A stretch of 49,658 bases of DNA from Candidatus Paraprevotella stercoravium (lineage in GTDB: Bacteria; Bacteroidota; Bacteroidia; Bacteroidales; Bacteroidaceae), in NCBI GenBank assembly GCA_944320795.1, contig CALUIU010000023.1, positions 1 through 49,658 of the forward strand, written 5' to 3'. Position 1 is the stretch's first letter; every line of letters starts with the position of its first letter. Positions 1-8,360 of the stretch are shown piece after piece. The position numbers and the translations under genes were made by a program. The notes beneath the pieces are model-generated. The model saw nothing but the letters and a program-made list of their open reading frames with translations, was not told where the DNA came from and did not search any database.

Positions 1-48
1 ATATGGCCACTTTATAAGAAAGTTCGGCTATATAGCGATCTTCTGTTA

Positions 49-86
49 TAAAGAGGGTATTTTGACACACCCTCTTTATTTCGTTT
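49..86 (+). terminator. Hairpin with T-rich tail near left edge
   Basis: A perfect 10-bp stem (49-58 with 69-78) with a 10-base loop is followed on the plus strand by a T-rich run, as in an intrinsic terminator for a plus-strand gene left of the window. It also lies downstream of a leftward promoter at 139-170, so it could instead be part of the 5' leader of a minus-strand transcript; on that strand it has no U tract. Confidence 0.5.
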
Positions 87-138
87 TTAGGTATTAGTTT
101 CGTTTTAAGGTAAAAAGATTGTTTTCAGGATAACGATG

Positions 139-170
139 CAAAGGTAATTGTATTTTTCTAACATAACAAA
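139..170 (-). promoter_or_regulatory. Bacteroides-type promoter firing leftward out of the window
   Basis: On the minus strand TTTG (167-170) is followed after exactly 20 bases by TACCTTTG (139-146), matching the TTTG/TAnnTTTG consensus of Bacteroides primary sigma promoters. No ORF begins between it and base 1, so the transcribed gene should lie outside the window behind a leader longer than 130 bases. Confidence 0.6.
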
Positions 171-239
171 TAAAAAATTATGTTATAAAACATATTTGTG
201 TTTTATTCTGTAAAAACCCCTGAAATGCCTTTAACATTT

Positions 240-1097
240 TTACTTTATCAAGTAATATTCCAGCAATCCGTCCATCGGATCCCGAATGACACGTTCCATT
301 TGAAAACCTCTGTTTTTCAGACAACTGTCTAATTCTTCCTGAAAATAAAAAGCGATGCTTCCAATAAAAGAAACTTTATTGCTTTTTGTTCGATAGGATT
401 CCAGATTAAAGAATATAAAATCATCAAAGGCGTTGCAAAGCAGTTCATGAATCTCTTTTTCCGTCCGATACTGATGCAGAAAAGGAGTGAGCGACGCTAA
501 AAAACGATTGGCCATCGGAGTGCGATAAGTGCGCTCGATGACAGTAGGCAAGTCCAGTTGGTACTCTTTCTGAAAGGCTTGCAGAAGATGTGCCGGCATT
601 CTTCCCTTGAACAGAGCTCTCACCAGCATTTTTCCCAGGTAAGCTCCGCTGCCTTCGTCTCCTAATATATATCCCATGGCTGGAGTTTGAGCTATGATGT
701 CTTCTCCGTTGTACAGGCAAGAGTTGGCTCCGGTTCCCAAAATGCAGGCTATTCCGGTGTTTCGTTGAAACATACTGCGAGCTGCTCCCAACATATCGCT
801 ATACACTTCTATGATTTCTGTTCCGAAACACTCTTGCAGGATTTCAGCCATAAAGTTTTTTCTGGCTTCCGTGCAGCCGGCACCGTAGAAGAATATTTTT
901 TCCGGTTTTGCGGCAGAAAAGATGCTTTCCTGTTTCTGAAGTGCCGGAAACAGTTCCTGCCGGATAATCTGCAGAATGACTTCACGTTCCTGTGTTGAAG
1001 GATTGATTCCTGTTGTTGTGATTCGTATTTGTTTTTCGGTTCCTTGAGCAAAGCACCAGGTACATTTGCTGGAACCGCTGTCTGTAATCAGTATCAT
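240..1097 (-). CDS. BadF/BadG-family sugar kinase (N-acetylglucosamine kinase-like)
   Basis: A 285-residue ASKHA-fold kinase of the BadF/BadG/BcrA/BcrD group, resembling N-acetylglucosamine kinases. The phosphate-1 loop DSGSSK is at residues 6-11, a probable catalytic aspartate at 101 (SDMLGAAR), the phosphate-2 loop GTGANS at 121-126 and GDEGSG at 146-151. It probably phosphorylates an amino sugar in the cytoplasm with ATP. Relatives act on GlcNAc, and some on N-acetylmuramic acid (MurK type); the sequence does not decide which. It is a single-gene unit, with no etherase or other sugar gene beside it. A TATTTTTG -7 element on the minus strand at 1124-1131 would give a leader of about 20 bases. 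Family is confident, substrate is not. Confidence 0.8.
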   Translation of the reverse strand: MILITDSGSSKCTWCFAQGTEKQIRITTTGINPSTQEREVILQIIRQELFPALQKQESIFSAAKPEKIFFYGAGCTEARKNFMAEILQECFGTEIIEVYSDMLGAARSMFQRNTGIACILGTGANSCLYNGEDIIAQTPAMGYILGDEGSGAYLGKMLVRALFKGRMPAHLLQAFQKEYQLDLPTVIERTYRTPMANRFLASLTPFLHQYRTEKEIHELLCNAFDDFIFFNLESYRTKSNKVSFIGSIAFYFQEELDSCLKNRGFQMERVIRDPMDGLLEYYLIK

Positions 1098-1123
1098 GGT
1101 CTTTTGTTTTTTGGCTTTTATTG

Positions 1124-1131
1124 CAAAAATA
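1124..1131 (-). promoter_or_regulatory. -7 element for the BadF-family kinase
   Basis: TATTTTTG on the minus strand followed by C, matching TAnnTTTGC, 27 bases before the start codon. No clear -33 TTTG is visible at the right distance. Confidence 0.45.
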
Positions 1132-1273
1132 GTAAAAAGACTATTTTGTTATATGAATTCCCCGATTAATCTTTTACGGCAGAGTTGTAATTCGGAATCG
1201 GGATTAGGATAAGAAATGCGGTTTTCTATAGATTTATCCTACTATATTCTGTGGTAGTTTACCCGATTTTGTG

Positions 1274-1282
1274 TAAATTTGC
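1274..1282 (+). promoter_or_regulatory. -7 element for valS
   Basis: TAAATTTGC matches the Bacteroides -7 consensus 33 bases before the valS start codon. The -33 region is only weakly matched (TTCTG near 1247-1251). Confidence 0.5.
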
Positions 1283-1315
1283 AACAAAATATGAATAGAT
1301 AAACAACAAATTTAT

Positions 1316-3961
1316 ATGGAATTAGCAAGTAAGTACAATCCTGCAGATGTAGAGGAAAAATGGTATCAGTATTGGCTTGACAACAAGTTGTTCAGTTCTA
1401 AGCCCGATGGCCGCGAGCCATATACCGTGGTGATCCCGCCGCCAAACGTAACCGGTGTGTTGCATATGGGACACGTTCTGAACAATACCATTCAAGATAT
1501 TCTGGTGCGTCGCGCCCGTATGGAAGGCAAGAATGCCTGCTGGGTGCCGGGTACCGACCACGCTTCTATTGCCACTGAGGCCAAGGTGGTGAATCGTCTG
1601 GCTGCACAGGGCATCAAGAAAACTGACCTGACCCGTGAGGAGTTCCTGAAGCATGCCTGGGCATGGACCGAGGAGCACGGAGGTATCATTCTGAAGCAGT
1701 TGCGCAAGTTGGGTGCCAGCTGCGACTGGGACCGCACCGGTTTTACTATGGATGAGATCCGCAGCAAGAGCGTCATCAAGGTGTTCTGCGACCTGTATAA
1801 CAAGGGACTCATCTACCGCGGCGTGCGCATGGTGAACTGGGACCCGAAGGCATTGACTGCCCTTTCTGATGAGGAGGTTATCTATAAGGAAGAGAATAGC
1901 AAACTGTATTATCTGAAATATATGGTAGCTGACGAGAACGGTCAGCCGGATGGAAGCGGACGTTATGCTGTGGTAGCTACCACACGTCCTGAAACCATTA
2001 TGGGTGATACCGCTATGTGTATCAATCCGGAGGACCCGAAGAACACCTGGTTGAAGGGCAAGCGTGTGATTGTTCCTCTGGTGGGCCGTTGCATTCCGGT
2101 CATCGAGGATACTTATGTAGATATCGAGTTCGGTACTGGATGTCTGAAGGTAACTCCGGCGCACGACATCAATGACCACATGCTCGGTGAGAAATACAAT
2201 CTGGAAACTATTGATATCTTCAACGACAACGGTACCATCAGTGAGGCTGCCGGTATGTACGTTGGCATGGACCGTTTCGATGTGCGTAAGCAGATTGCCA
2301 TCGATCTGGAGAAGGCCGGTCTGTTGGAGAAGATCGAAGACTATAATAATAAGGTAGGTTTCTCTGAGCGTACCAACGTGCCTATCGAGCCGAAGTTGTC
2401 TATGCAGTGGTTCCTCAAGATGGAACACCTGGCCAAGATCGCTTTGGGACCGGTGATGAACGATGAGATCAAGTTCTATCCGGCCAAATACAAGAACACC
2501 TACAAGCACTGGATGGATAACATCAAGGACTGGTGCATCAGCCGTCAGCTGTGGTGGGGACACCGCATTCCGGCTTACTTCCTGCCGCAGGGCGGTTTCG
2601 TAGTAGCCGAGACTCCGGAGCAGGCTTTGGAACTGGCTAAGGAGAAGACCGGTAATGCCGATCTGACTCTGGCCGATCTGCGTCAGGACGAGGATGCGCT
2701 CGACACCTGGTTCTCTTCTTGGTTGTGGCCTATTTCTCTGTTTGACGGTATCAACAATCCGGGCAACGAGGAAATCAGCTACTATTATCCGACTGCCGAC
2801 CTCGTAACCGGTCCGGATATTATCTTCTTCTGGGTGGCCCGAATGATTATGGCGGGTTATGAGTACGAAGGCAAGATGCCGTTCAAGAACGTTTACTTCA
2901 CCGGTATCGTGCGCGATAAGTTGGGACGTAAGATGAGTAAGTCACTGGGTAACAGTCCGGATCCTCTGGATCTGATCGAGCGTTTCGGTGCTGACGGTGT
3001 GCGTATGGGTATGATGCTTTCTGCACCGGCCGGTAACGATATTCTTTTCGACGAGGCACTGTGCGAGCAGGGACGTAACTTCAACAACAAGATCTGGAAT
3101 GCCTTCCGTCTGGTACAGGGCTGGAACACTGCTGCCGTGGAACAGCCGGAGAGCGCGAAGATTGCTGTGGAGTGGTTCGACGCCATGTTGAAGAAGACCG
3201 CTGCCGAAGTGGCCGACCTGTTCAAGAAATATCGTCTGAGCGAGGCCCTGATGGTGGTTTACAAACTCTTCTGGGACGAGTTCTCAAGCTGGTATCTGGA
3301 AATGATCAAGCCGGCATACGGTGAGCCGATCGACGGGCAGACTTATGCCAAGACCCTGTCTTTCTTCAACTCACTGCTCAAGTTGCTGCATCCGTTCATG
3401 CCATTCATCACCGAGGAGTTGTGGCAGCATCTGTACGACCGCAAGGCCGGTGAGAGCATCATGGTTGATGTTCTTGACTTTGTCGCACCGACAGAACAGG
3501 ATGAGGCTCTGGTAGCCGCTATCGAGCAGGCTAAGGAAATCGTAGCCGGTGTGCGTACCGTACGCAACCAGAAGAATATCTCTCCGAAGGAACTGCTCGC
3601 CCTTGAGGTGGTAGGAAGCAATCCGGTTACCGCTCTGAACAGTGTCATCATGAAGATGGCCAACTTGAAGAGCATCGACACCGTAGAGCAGAAGGGTAGC
3701 GGAGCCGCTTCATTCATGGTCGGTACTACCGAGTATGCCGTAATTTTGGGCGACCTGATCGATGTTGAGGCCGAGAAGGCAAAACTCGAAGCCGAGCTGA
3801 AGTATCTGCAGGGCTTCCTGACAGGAGTACAGAAAAAGCTGTCGAACGAGAAGTTCGTGGCCAATGCGCCTCAGGCTGTTGTGGAGATGGAGCGCAAGAA
3901 ACAGGCCGATGCCGAGAGCAAGATCGCCTCTATCAAGGAGAGTCTGGCTCAGCTGGGATAA
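1316..3961 (+). CDS. valS: Valyl-tRNA synthetase
   Basis: An 881-residue class Ia aminoacyl-tRNA synthetase that charges tRNA-Val in the cytoplasm, of usual bacterial length. The Rossmann domain has the HIGH motif as HMGH at 50-53 after PPPNVTG, and the KMSKS loop is at 539-543 ([10 protein letters not shown]). Between them lies the CP1 editing domain that hydrolyses mischarged threonine. The last 70 residues or so ([15 protein letters not shown]) form the C-terminal coiled coil typical of ValRS. The start follows a -7 box by 33 bases. A strong hairpin terminator lies 26 bases past the stop, so valS and the following mazG may be transcribed separately or with read-through. Its strongly translationally biased codon use creates long false antisense ORFs. 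Confidence 0.98.
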   Translation: MELASKYNPADVEEKWYQYWLDNKLFSSKPDGREPYTVVIPPPNVTGVLHMGHVLNNTIQDILVRRARMEGKNACWVPGTDHASIATEAKVVNRLAAQGIKKTDLTREEFLKHAWAWTEEHGGIILKQLRKLGASCDWDRTGFTMDEIRSKSVIKVFCDLYNKGLIYRGVRMVNWDPKALTALSDEEVIYKEENSKLYYLKYMVADENGQPDGSGRYAVVATTRPETIMGDTAMCINPEDPKNTWLKGKRVIVPLVGRCIPVIEDTYVDIEFGTGCLKVTPAHDINDHMLGEKYNLETIDIFNDNGTISEAAGMYVGMDRFDVRKQIAIDLEKAGLLEKIEDYNNKVGFSERTNVPIEPKLSMQWFLKMEHLAKIALGPVMNDEIKFYPAKYKNTYKHWMDNIKDWCISRQLWWGHRIPAYFLPQGGFVVAETPEQALELAKEKTGNADLTLADLRQDEDALDTWFSSWLWPISLFDGINNPGNEEISYYYPTADLVTGPDIIFFWVARMIMAGYEYEGKMPFKNVYFTGIVRDKLGRKMSKSLGNSPDPLDLIERFGADGVRMGMMLSAPAGNDILFDEALCEQGRNFNNKIWNAFRLVQGWNTAAVEQPESAKIAVEWFDAMLKKTAAEVADLFKKYRLSEALMVVYKLFWDEFSSWYLEMIKPAYGEPIDGQTYAKTLSFFNSLLKLLHPFMPFITEELWQHLYDRKAGESIMVDVLDFVAPTEQDEALVAAIEQAKEIVAGVRTVRNQKNISPKELLALEVVGSNPVTALNSVIMKMANLKSIDTVEQKGSGAASFMVGTTEYAVILGDLIDVEAEKAKLEAELKYLQGFLTGVQKKLSNEKFVANAPQAVVEMERKKQADAESKIASIKESLAQLG

Positions 3962-3987
3962 TGACTTTATAGCAAGAAAATACGGAC

Positions 3988-4026
3988 AATCACGGCAGGG
4001 GCTTGTTTCCCTGTCGTGATTTTTTA
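3988..4026 (+). terminator. Intrinsic terminator after valS
   Basis: Arms 3988-4000 and 4009-4021 form a 13-bp stem with one G-U pair and an 8-base loop, followed by a T run. It lies between valS and mazG. Confidence 0.8.
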
Positions 4027-4048
4027 ATAAACGAAAAAGACAAGAATC

Positions 4049-4849
4049 ATGCATACAAGAGAAGAACAAATGGCGGCATTCGGGCGTTTTCTGGATGTGC
4101 TCGACACGCTGCGCGAACAGTGCCCGTGGGACAAGAAGCAGACCAACGAAAGCCTGCGCCCTAACACGATAGAGGAAACCTTTGAGCTGTGCGATGCCCT
4201 GATGAAGGACGATACAAAGGACATCTGCAAGGAACTGGGCGATGTACTCCTTCATGTGGCGTTCTATGCCCGCATTGCCAGCGAGAAAGAGCAGTTTGAC
4301 ATAGCCGATGTATGTGACCGCCTAGTGGAGAAACTCAGGTTCCGTCATCCGCATATTTACGGAGATGTGCAGGCGCAGACGGCCGATGAGGTGAGCCGCA
4401 ACTGGGAACAGATCAAGCAGAAGGAGAAGGACGGAAACAAGACCGTGCTTTCCGGAGTGCCCAATGCTCTGCCTTCGCTCATCAAGGCCTATCGTATTCA
4501 GGACAAGGCGCGCAATGTTGGTTTCGACTGGCAGGAGCGTGCCGATGTTTGGGACAAGGTTCGCGAAGAACTGGGAGAGCTTCAGGTGGAGTTGGAGAAA
4601 GAAGACAAGGAAAAGTCAACCGAGGAATTTGGCGATTTCCTGTTCAGTCTGATCAATGCGGCCCGCCTGTATCATATAAATCCCGACAATGCGCTGGAGC
4701 ATACCAACCAGAAGTTTATTCGTCGCTTCAACTATCTGGAACAGAAAGTCAAGGAGAGCGGAAAGGATTTCAAGGATCTGACTCTGGAGCAGATGGATGT
4801 TTATTGGAACGAGGCCAAGGCTTTGGAACGGGAAAACGACAAAAAATAA
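4049..4849 (+). CDS. mazG: Nucleoside triphosphate pyrophosphohydrolase MazG
   Basis: A 266-residue MazG protein, which hydrolyses nucleoside triphosphates to monophosphates and pyrophosphate and is regarded as house-cleaning. The first all-alpha domain carries the metal-binding pattern E43-E46 and E62-D65 (IEETFELCDAL, then KELGDVLLH). A second MazG-like domain is seen around residues 170-215 (REELGELQVELEKE followed by EEFGDFLFSLINAARLY), giving the two-domain layout of the E. coli type. It lies 87 bases after valS, separated by a terminator. The ATG at 4049 opens directly into the conserved N-terminal helix, so the start is well supported. A hairpin terminator follows about 135 bases after the stop. 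Confidence 0.95.
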   Translation: MHTREEQMAAFGRFLDVLDTLREQCPWDKKQTNESLRPNTIEETFELCDALMKDDTKDICKELGDVLLHVAFYARIASEKEQFDIADVCDRLVEKLRFRHPHIYGDVQAQTADEVSRNWEQIKQKEKDGNKTVLSGVPNALPSLIKAYRIQDKARNVGFDWQERADVWDKVREELGELQVELEKEDKEKSTEEFGDFLFSLINAARLYHINPDNALEHTNQKFIRRFNYLEQKVKESGKDFKDLTLEQMDVYWNEAKALERENDKK

Positions 4850-4962
4850 TAGAAAAATATTCTGACAAATTATTTTTTGTCCAATAAATGGATTAGATTT
4901 TGTTAATGGTTTGAAAAATAGCAAGTTAGACGCAAGATTTTTTTCTTCCTGAACTTTTTGGA

Positions 4963-5002
4963 AAATCGTCCCGACAATTTAATCAAATCGTCCTGATGAA
5001 TT
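4963..5002 (+). repeat. Direct repeat of the terminator left arm
   Basis: AAATCGTCC-GA-AATT occurs at 4963-4979 and again as the left arm of the downstream hairpin (about 4985-5002), differing at a few positions. The first copy could compete for the right arm. Confidence 0.5.
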
Positions 5003-5028
5003 GATGAATTCGTCAGGACGATTTTTTT
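4985..5028 (+). terminator. Probable terminator downstream of mazG
   Basis: Arms AATCGTCCTGATGAATT (4986-5002) and AATTCGTCAGGACGATT (about 5007-5023) form a 17-bp stem with one G-U pair and a 4-base loop, followed by a T run. It lies about 135 bases past the mazG stop. Confidence 0.75.
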
Positions 5029-5296
5029 GTTTGTCTATGTCTGACGGATTTTATTGGATTTTTATTTACATATAGGCTGTGTCCGTGTCTGTCTCAGATC
5101 TTTTTTGACTGATTTACTTTACATATTATAAAAAGGTTTCTGCTTTACTTTATTTTTCGGACATGGTCATGGCTTGATCTCCATGTCATGTTCAGTCTCT
5201 GAAATTCCATCAAATTCTGTATGCCTGGCGGATATTTTCAGAACTTGATAGTTATAATGCTACTGGAGTGAATAATATAAACTCTGATATAATAAG

Positions 5297-5347
5297 CTCC
5301 CTGTATTCAGATCTTATATGTAAGAATTGAAATCTGAATATAGGGAG
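5297..5347. repeat. Long hairpin without T tract
   Basis: Two 16-base arms (5297-5312 and 5332-5347) pair with a single G-U and a 19-base loop. No T run follows on either strand, so it is not a standard terminator; it may be an RNA structure or an extended 3' end of the opposing transcript. Confidence 0.5.
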
Positions 5348-5382
5348 ATTTGTATGAGCCTGTGATAATAAGAAGGCAATAA

Positions 5383-5417
5383 AAAAAACTGCATCGTAAA
5401 GCACGATGCAGTTTTTT
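5383..5417 (-). terminator. Terminator of the GH109-type gene
   Basis: A perfect 10-bp stem (5388-5397 and 5403-5412) with a 5-base loop is flanked by A and T runs, so it can act on both strands. It lies about 20 bases beyond the stop of the minus-strand gene. Confidence 0.85.
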
Positions 5418-5435
5418 ATTTATATGGTCAGATGA

Positions 5436-6941
5436 TTAATACCAAGTGTTTGCAGTCTTGTACATCTTGAAACCGTCAATCTTGTTCCAGTATCCACGAG
5501 TGAAGTCAGGAATTTCAACTGGAGCACATCCGTTAGACATTGACAGGTAACCCAACTCTGCCAAGCAGCACCATTCAGCCAAGTCGTAAACGTCCATATC
5601 CATTGGCAAACCGTTCTGCAAGCAATAAATCATACGATAGTCCATGATGAAGTCCATACCGCCGTGACCACCTACGTTCTTAGCCTTTTCACCGACCTCA
5701 GTGATCAATGGGTGCTGATACTGCTTAACCAATGCCTGCTGAGCTTCAGCTGGCAAGAAGCCGTGAGCTGACAAGTTCTCGTGGTTAGGTACACCTTCCA
5801 ATTTTACTTCCTTACCCTGCAAAGCATAACCCTCTACCGGATACTTGTTGGCAAAACCTTTAGTACCAGTCAGCTGATACTTACGGTTGTATGGCTGAGG
5901 AGTCATTACGTTGTGCTGGATTTCGATAACCTTACCCTTTGCAGTACGCAACAAAGTAGTTGTGTGGTCACCGTTCTGGAAATCATTGCACTCTTTACCG
6001 GTTGCCTTCTCAACCAGACCCTTACCGATAACAGACTTAGTATCCATAGCAACCAAAGTTGTCAGACGGTCGCCACGGTGAATATCCATAGCCTGTGCTA
6101 CAGGGCCAAGGCCGTGAGTAGCGTATACGTCACCTCTGTGCAACTTGTTGTATTCCAAACGCCATCCTAACTTGTCGTTTGCATCCTTCTTCCAGTAGTA
6201 AGCCCAGAAGTCGCTCAAATCGTGGATGTAAGCACCTTCACCGCGGATTACTTCACCGAACAGACCTTTCTTAGCCATGTTCAAAGTGTTCAACTCGAAG
6301 AAGTCATAGCAGCAGTTCTCCAACTGGATGCAGTGCTTGCGAGTCTTCTCTGACATATTGATCAGATCCCAGCAGTCTTTCAAGCTCATTGCAGAAGGCA
6401 CCTCGATAGCAGCATGTTTGCCGTGCTCCATAGCATAGAGAGCTACAGGTACGTGGTGGTTCCAGTCTGTTGCAATGTAAACCAAGTCGATATCATTGCG
6501 CTCGCACAGCTGCTTGTAACCTTCCGGACCGCTGTAGATGTCTGCAGCTGGCAAACCGGCTTTCTTCACGATATTTTCGTTTACACCTTTTGCGCGTGCT
6601 TCTTCGTGGTCACAAAGTGCTACGATCTGTACATTCAGACCTACATCTTTCATGTGGGTGAAACGCTCTACGGCACCAGGACCACGCATACCCAAACCAA
6701 CGAATCCTACGCGTACGGTCTTCAGGGCTGGAGTCTTCAATTCCAGAACATTTTCCTGTCCTTTTTCGCGCTGTGGAACAACTGTACGGATAACACCGTC
6801 TTTTCCACGTTTCCACTTAGTTGTAAAATGGTAATTCAAGGCAGTTTCATTGCCTTTACTGGCTGCAGAAGTACTCTGTACCGGACACCAAGTAAGCATC
6901 ATAGCAAAAGCACCAGCCAATAAATAATTCATTTTTTTCAT
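5436..6941 (-). CDS. Secreted Gfo/Idh/MocA-family protein, GH109-type (alpha-N-acetylgalactosaminidase-like)
   Basis: A 501-residue exported protein with an N-terminal signal segment (about residues 1-27) and a Rossmann NAD-binding domain with GFVGLGMRGPG at 79-89. IATDWNHHVP around 157-165, IEVP at 179-182 and ATHGLGPVAQ at 274-283 fit the Gfo/Idh/MocA fold as used by GH109 enzymes. GH109 members keep a tightly bound NAD and cleave terminal alpha-GalNAc, as on blood-group A glycans, by an oxidation/elimination mechanism. Length and exported context favour GH109 over a soluble sugar dehydrogenase. A textbook promoter lies 44 bases upstream, a terminator follows, and no SusC/SusD or sulfatase neighbours exist, so it is monocistronic. 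Family is confident; the actual glycan is inferred. Confidence 0.85.
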   Translation of the reverse strand: MKKMNYLLAGAFAMMLTWCPVQSTSAASKGNETALNYHFTTKWKRGKDGVIRTVVPQREKGQENVLELKTPALKTVRVGFVGLGMRGPGAVERFTHMKDVGLNVQIVALCDHEEARAKGVNENIVKKAGLPAADIYSGPEGYKQLCERNDIDLVYIATDWNHHVPVALYAMEHGKHAAIEVPSAMSLKDCWDLINMSEKTRKHCIQLENCCYDFFELNTLNMAKKGLFGEVIRGEGAYIHDLSDFWAYYWKKDANDKLGWRLEYNKLHRGDVYATHGLGPVAQAMDIHRGDRLTTLVAMDTKSVIGKGLVEKATGKECNDFQNGDHTTTLLRTAKGKVIEIQHNVMTPQPYNRKYQLTGTKGFANKYPVEGYALQGKEVKLEGVPNHENLSAHGFLPAEAQQALVKQYQHPLITEVGEKAKNVGGHGGMDFIMDYRMIYCLQNGLPMDMDVYDLAEWCCLAELGYLSMSNGCAPVEIPDFTRGYWNKIDGFKMYKTANTWY

Positions 6942-6984
6942 GTGAATTTTGTTTAATTAGGGTGTTGTTTATTTCTTCGAGCAA

Positions 6985-7016
6985 CAAAGATAGAGTAATG
7001 ATTTAATTATTCCAAA
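6985..7016 (-). promoter_or_regulatory. Consensus promoter for the GH109-type gene
   Basis: On the minus strand TTTG (7013-7016), 20 bases, then TATCTTTG (6985-6992): an exact match to the Bacteroides promoter. The -33 TTTG lies inside a second TATCTTTG (7013-7020), so two -7-like boxes stand 28 bases apart. Confidence 0.8.
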
Positions 7017-7077
7017 GATAGAACTTCTAAAAGCGAATATTTCTTTGTTTTTTTAGTTTCTTTAAAAAAAGATTTCT

Positions 7078-8346
7078 TTATTTTTTCCCAAATTGAGGAT
7101 CAATCTTTAAAAGTGAAGATACCCAGATGGTAAGCGGACAGCAGGCCATGACAAACAGGAAAAAGTAAAAATACCCGATCTGTTCCTGTATCCAGCCGGC
7201 AAACATGCCGGGAATCATCATGGACAATGCCATGAAAGCCGTACAGATGGCATAATGCGCGGCCTGATATTTGCCGCGGCAATAATAGATCAGATAAAGC
7301 ATATAAGCCGAGAATCCGAATCCGTAGCCGAACTGTTCCAGGAAGATGCAGCTGCTGATAAGCAGAAGCGAATCCGGATAGCAGTAACTCATGTATACGT
7401 AGACCAGATTGGGCAAGGTGATGCTCCAGGTCATGGGCCATAACCATTTGCGCAGACCTCCATGGGCGATGGCAATACCGCCAATGATGCCTCCTACAGT
7501 CAGTCCCAGCACGCCGATGGTTCCTTGCACCAGCCCGACTTCCTGAGTGCTTAGCCCTAATCCGCCTTTATTTATGGGATCAATGAGGTACATGTTCGCG
7601 ACTTTTATAAGCAGTGCTTCCGGAAATCGGAACAAAAGCATAAAAAGTACCCCGGCTATAAACTGGCGTTTTCGGAAAAAACTGACGAATGCTTCCATGA
7701 AGTTTCTCAGAAAATGCCGGTCGGAGACTTTTTCTGAAACCACCGTCTTTTCGTTCTTAGGCAGGATAATCTGATGATATAAGGCCATCAGCAGAAGCAG
7801 TGCTGCCAGGATATAGAACATCAGGCTCCAGGACCGGGCAATGTTGCCGGTATATACTTCCAATGTGCCTGCCAGCATAATCAGCAGCCCCTGTCCGGCA
7901 ATAGTGCCGATGCGGTAAAAGGTACTGCGAACACCGACATAGAGCGCCTGTTCATGTTCTTTAAGCACACTCATGTAATAGCTGTCGGCGGCAATGTCGT
8001 GTGTGGCACTGCTAAAGGCCACCAGCCAAAAGAATGCAAGTGTGCTTTGTATGAAATGCGAAGTCGGTATGGTGAATGCCACACCGGCCAGTCCGGCTCC
8101 CAAAAGAATCTGGGTGATGATAATCCACCAGCGCTTGTTGCGGAGCAGGTCCACAACCGGGCTCCAAAATGGTTTGATGACCCAAGGCAGATAAAGCCAG
8201 CTGGTATAAAGGGCGATTTCCGCATTGGAAAGCTCCAGCCTTTTATACATCACCACTGAAATACTCATTACCGTGACATAGGGTAGAGCTTCGGTGATAT
8301 AAAGTGTAGGTATCCATTGCCATGGATTGGTTTTTCTGATTTTCAT
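7078..8346 (-). CDS. AmpG-like MFS permease (muropeptide transporter family)
   Basis: A 422-residue inner-membrane protein of the major facilitator superfamily with about 12 membrane segments. The opening (NPWQWIPTLYITEALPYVTV), an early WSPVVDLLRNKRWW loop and an HDIAADSYYMS segment are typical of AmpG-type permeases, which import anhydro-muropeptides released by lytic transglycosylases. It is the last gene of a minus-strand operon, 14 bases after the DUF4922-SpoIID fusion, and that SpoIID neighbour supports a role in cell-wall fragment uptake. Bacteroidetes carry several AmpG-like paralogues and the substrate cannot be read from the sequence. The ATG at 8346 leads straight into the first conserved segment. 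Confidence 0.8.
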   Translation of the reverse strand: MKIRKTNPWQWIPTLYITEALPYVTVMSISVVMYKRLELSNAEIALYTSWLYLPWVIKPFWSPVVDLLRNKRWWIIITQILLGAGLAGVAFTIPTSHFIQSTLAFFWLVAFSSATHDIAADSYYMSVLKEHEQALYVGVRSTFYRIGTIAGQGLLIMLAGTLEVYTGNIARSWSLMFYILAALLLLMALYHQIILPKNEKTVVSEKVSDRHFLRNFMEAFVSFFRKRQFIAGVLFMLLFRFPEALLIKVANMYLIDPINKGGLGLSTQEVGLVQGTIGVLGLTVGGIIGGIAIAHGGLRKWLWPMTWSITLPNLVYVYMSYCYPDSLLLISSCIFLEQFGYGFGFSAYMLYLIYYCRGKYQAAHYAICTAFMALSMMIPGMFAGWIQEQIGYFYFFLFVMACCPLTIWVSSLLKIDPQFGKK

Positions 8347-8360
8347 GATATTTTTGATGA

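Larger units (their letters stand above)
4850..5435. other. Gene-free 586-base interval with several hairpins
   Basis: No convincing ORF, tRNA or promoter was found between mazG and the GH109-type gene. The interval holds a terminator-like hairpin (4985-5028) with a degenerate copy of its left arm just upstream (4963-4979), a long hairpin (5297-5347) and a terminator for the opposing gene (5383-5417). The T-rich middle (5040-5160) shows nothing recognisable. Confidence 0.6.

Noticed and set aside
1322-2563. A 413-codon open frame on the minus strand inside valS
   Set aside because: Antisense to valS with low-complexity His/Leu-rich translation; a shadow of biased codon use.
7013-7020. Second TATCTTTG upstream of the GH109-type gene as an independent promoter
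   Set aside because: No TTTG lies at the right distance above it; it more likely serves as the -33 of the downstream box.
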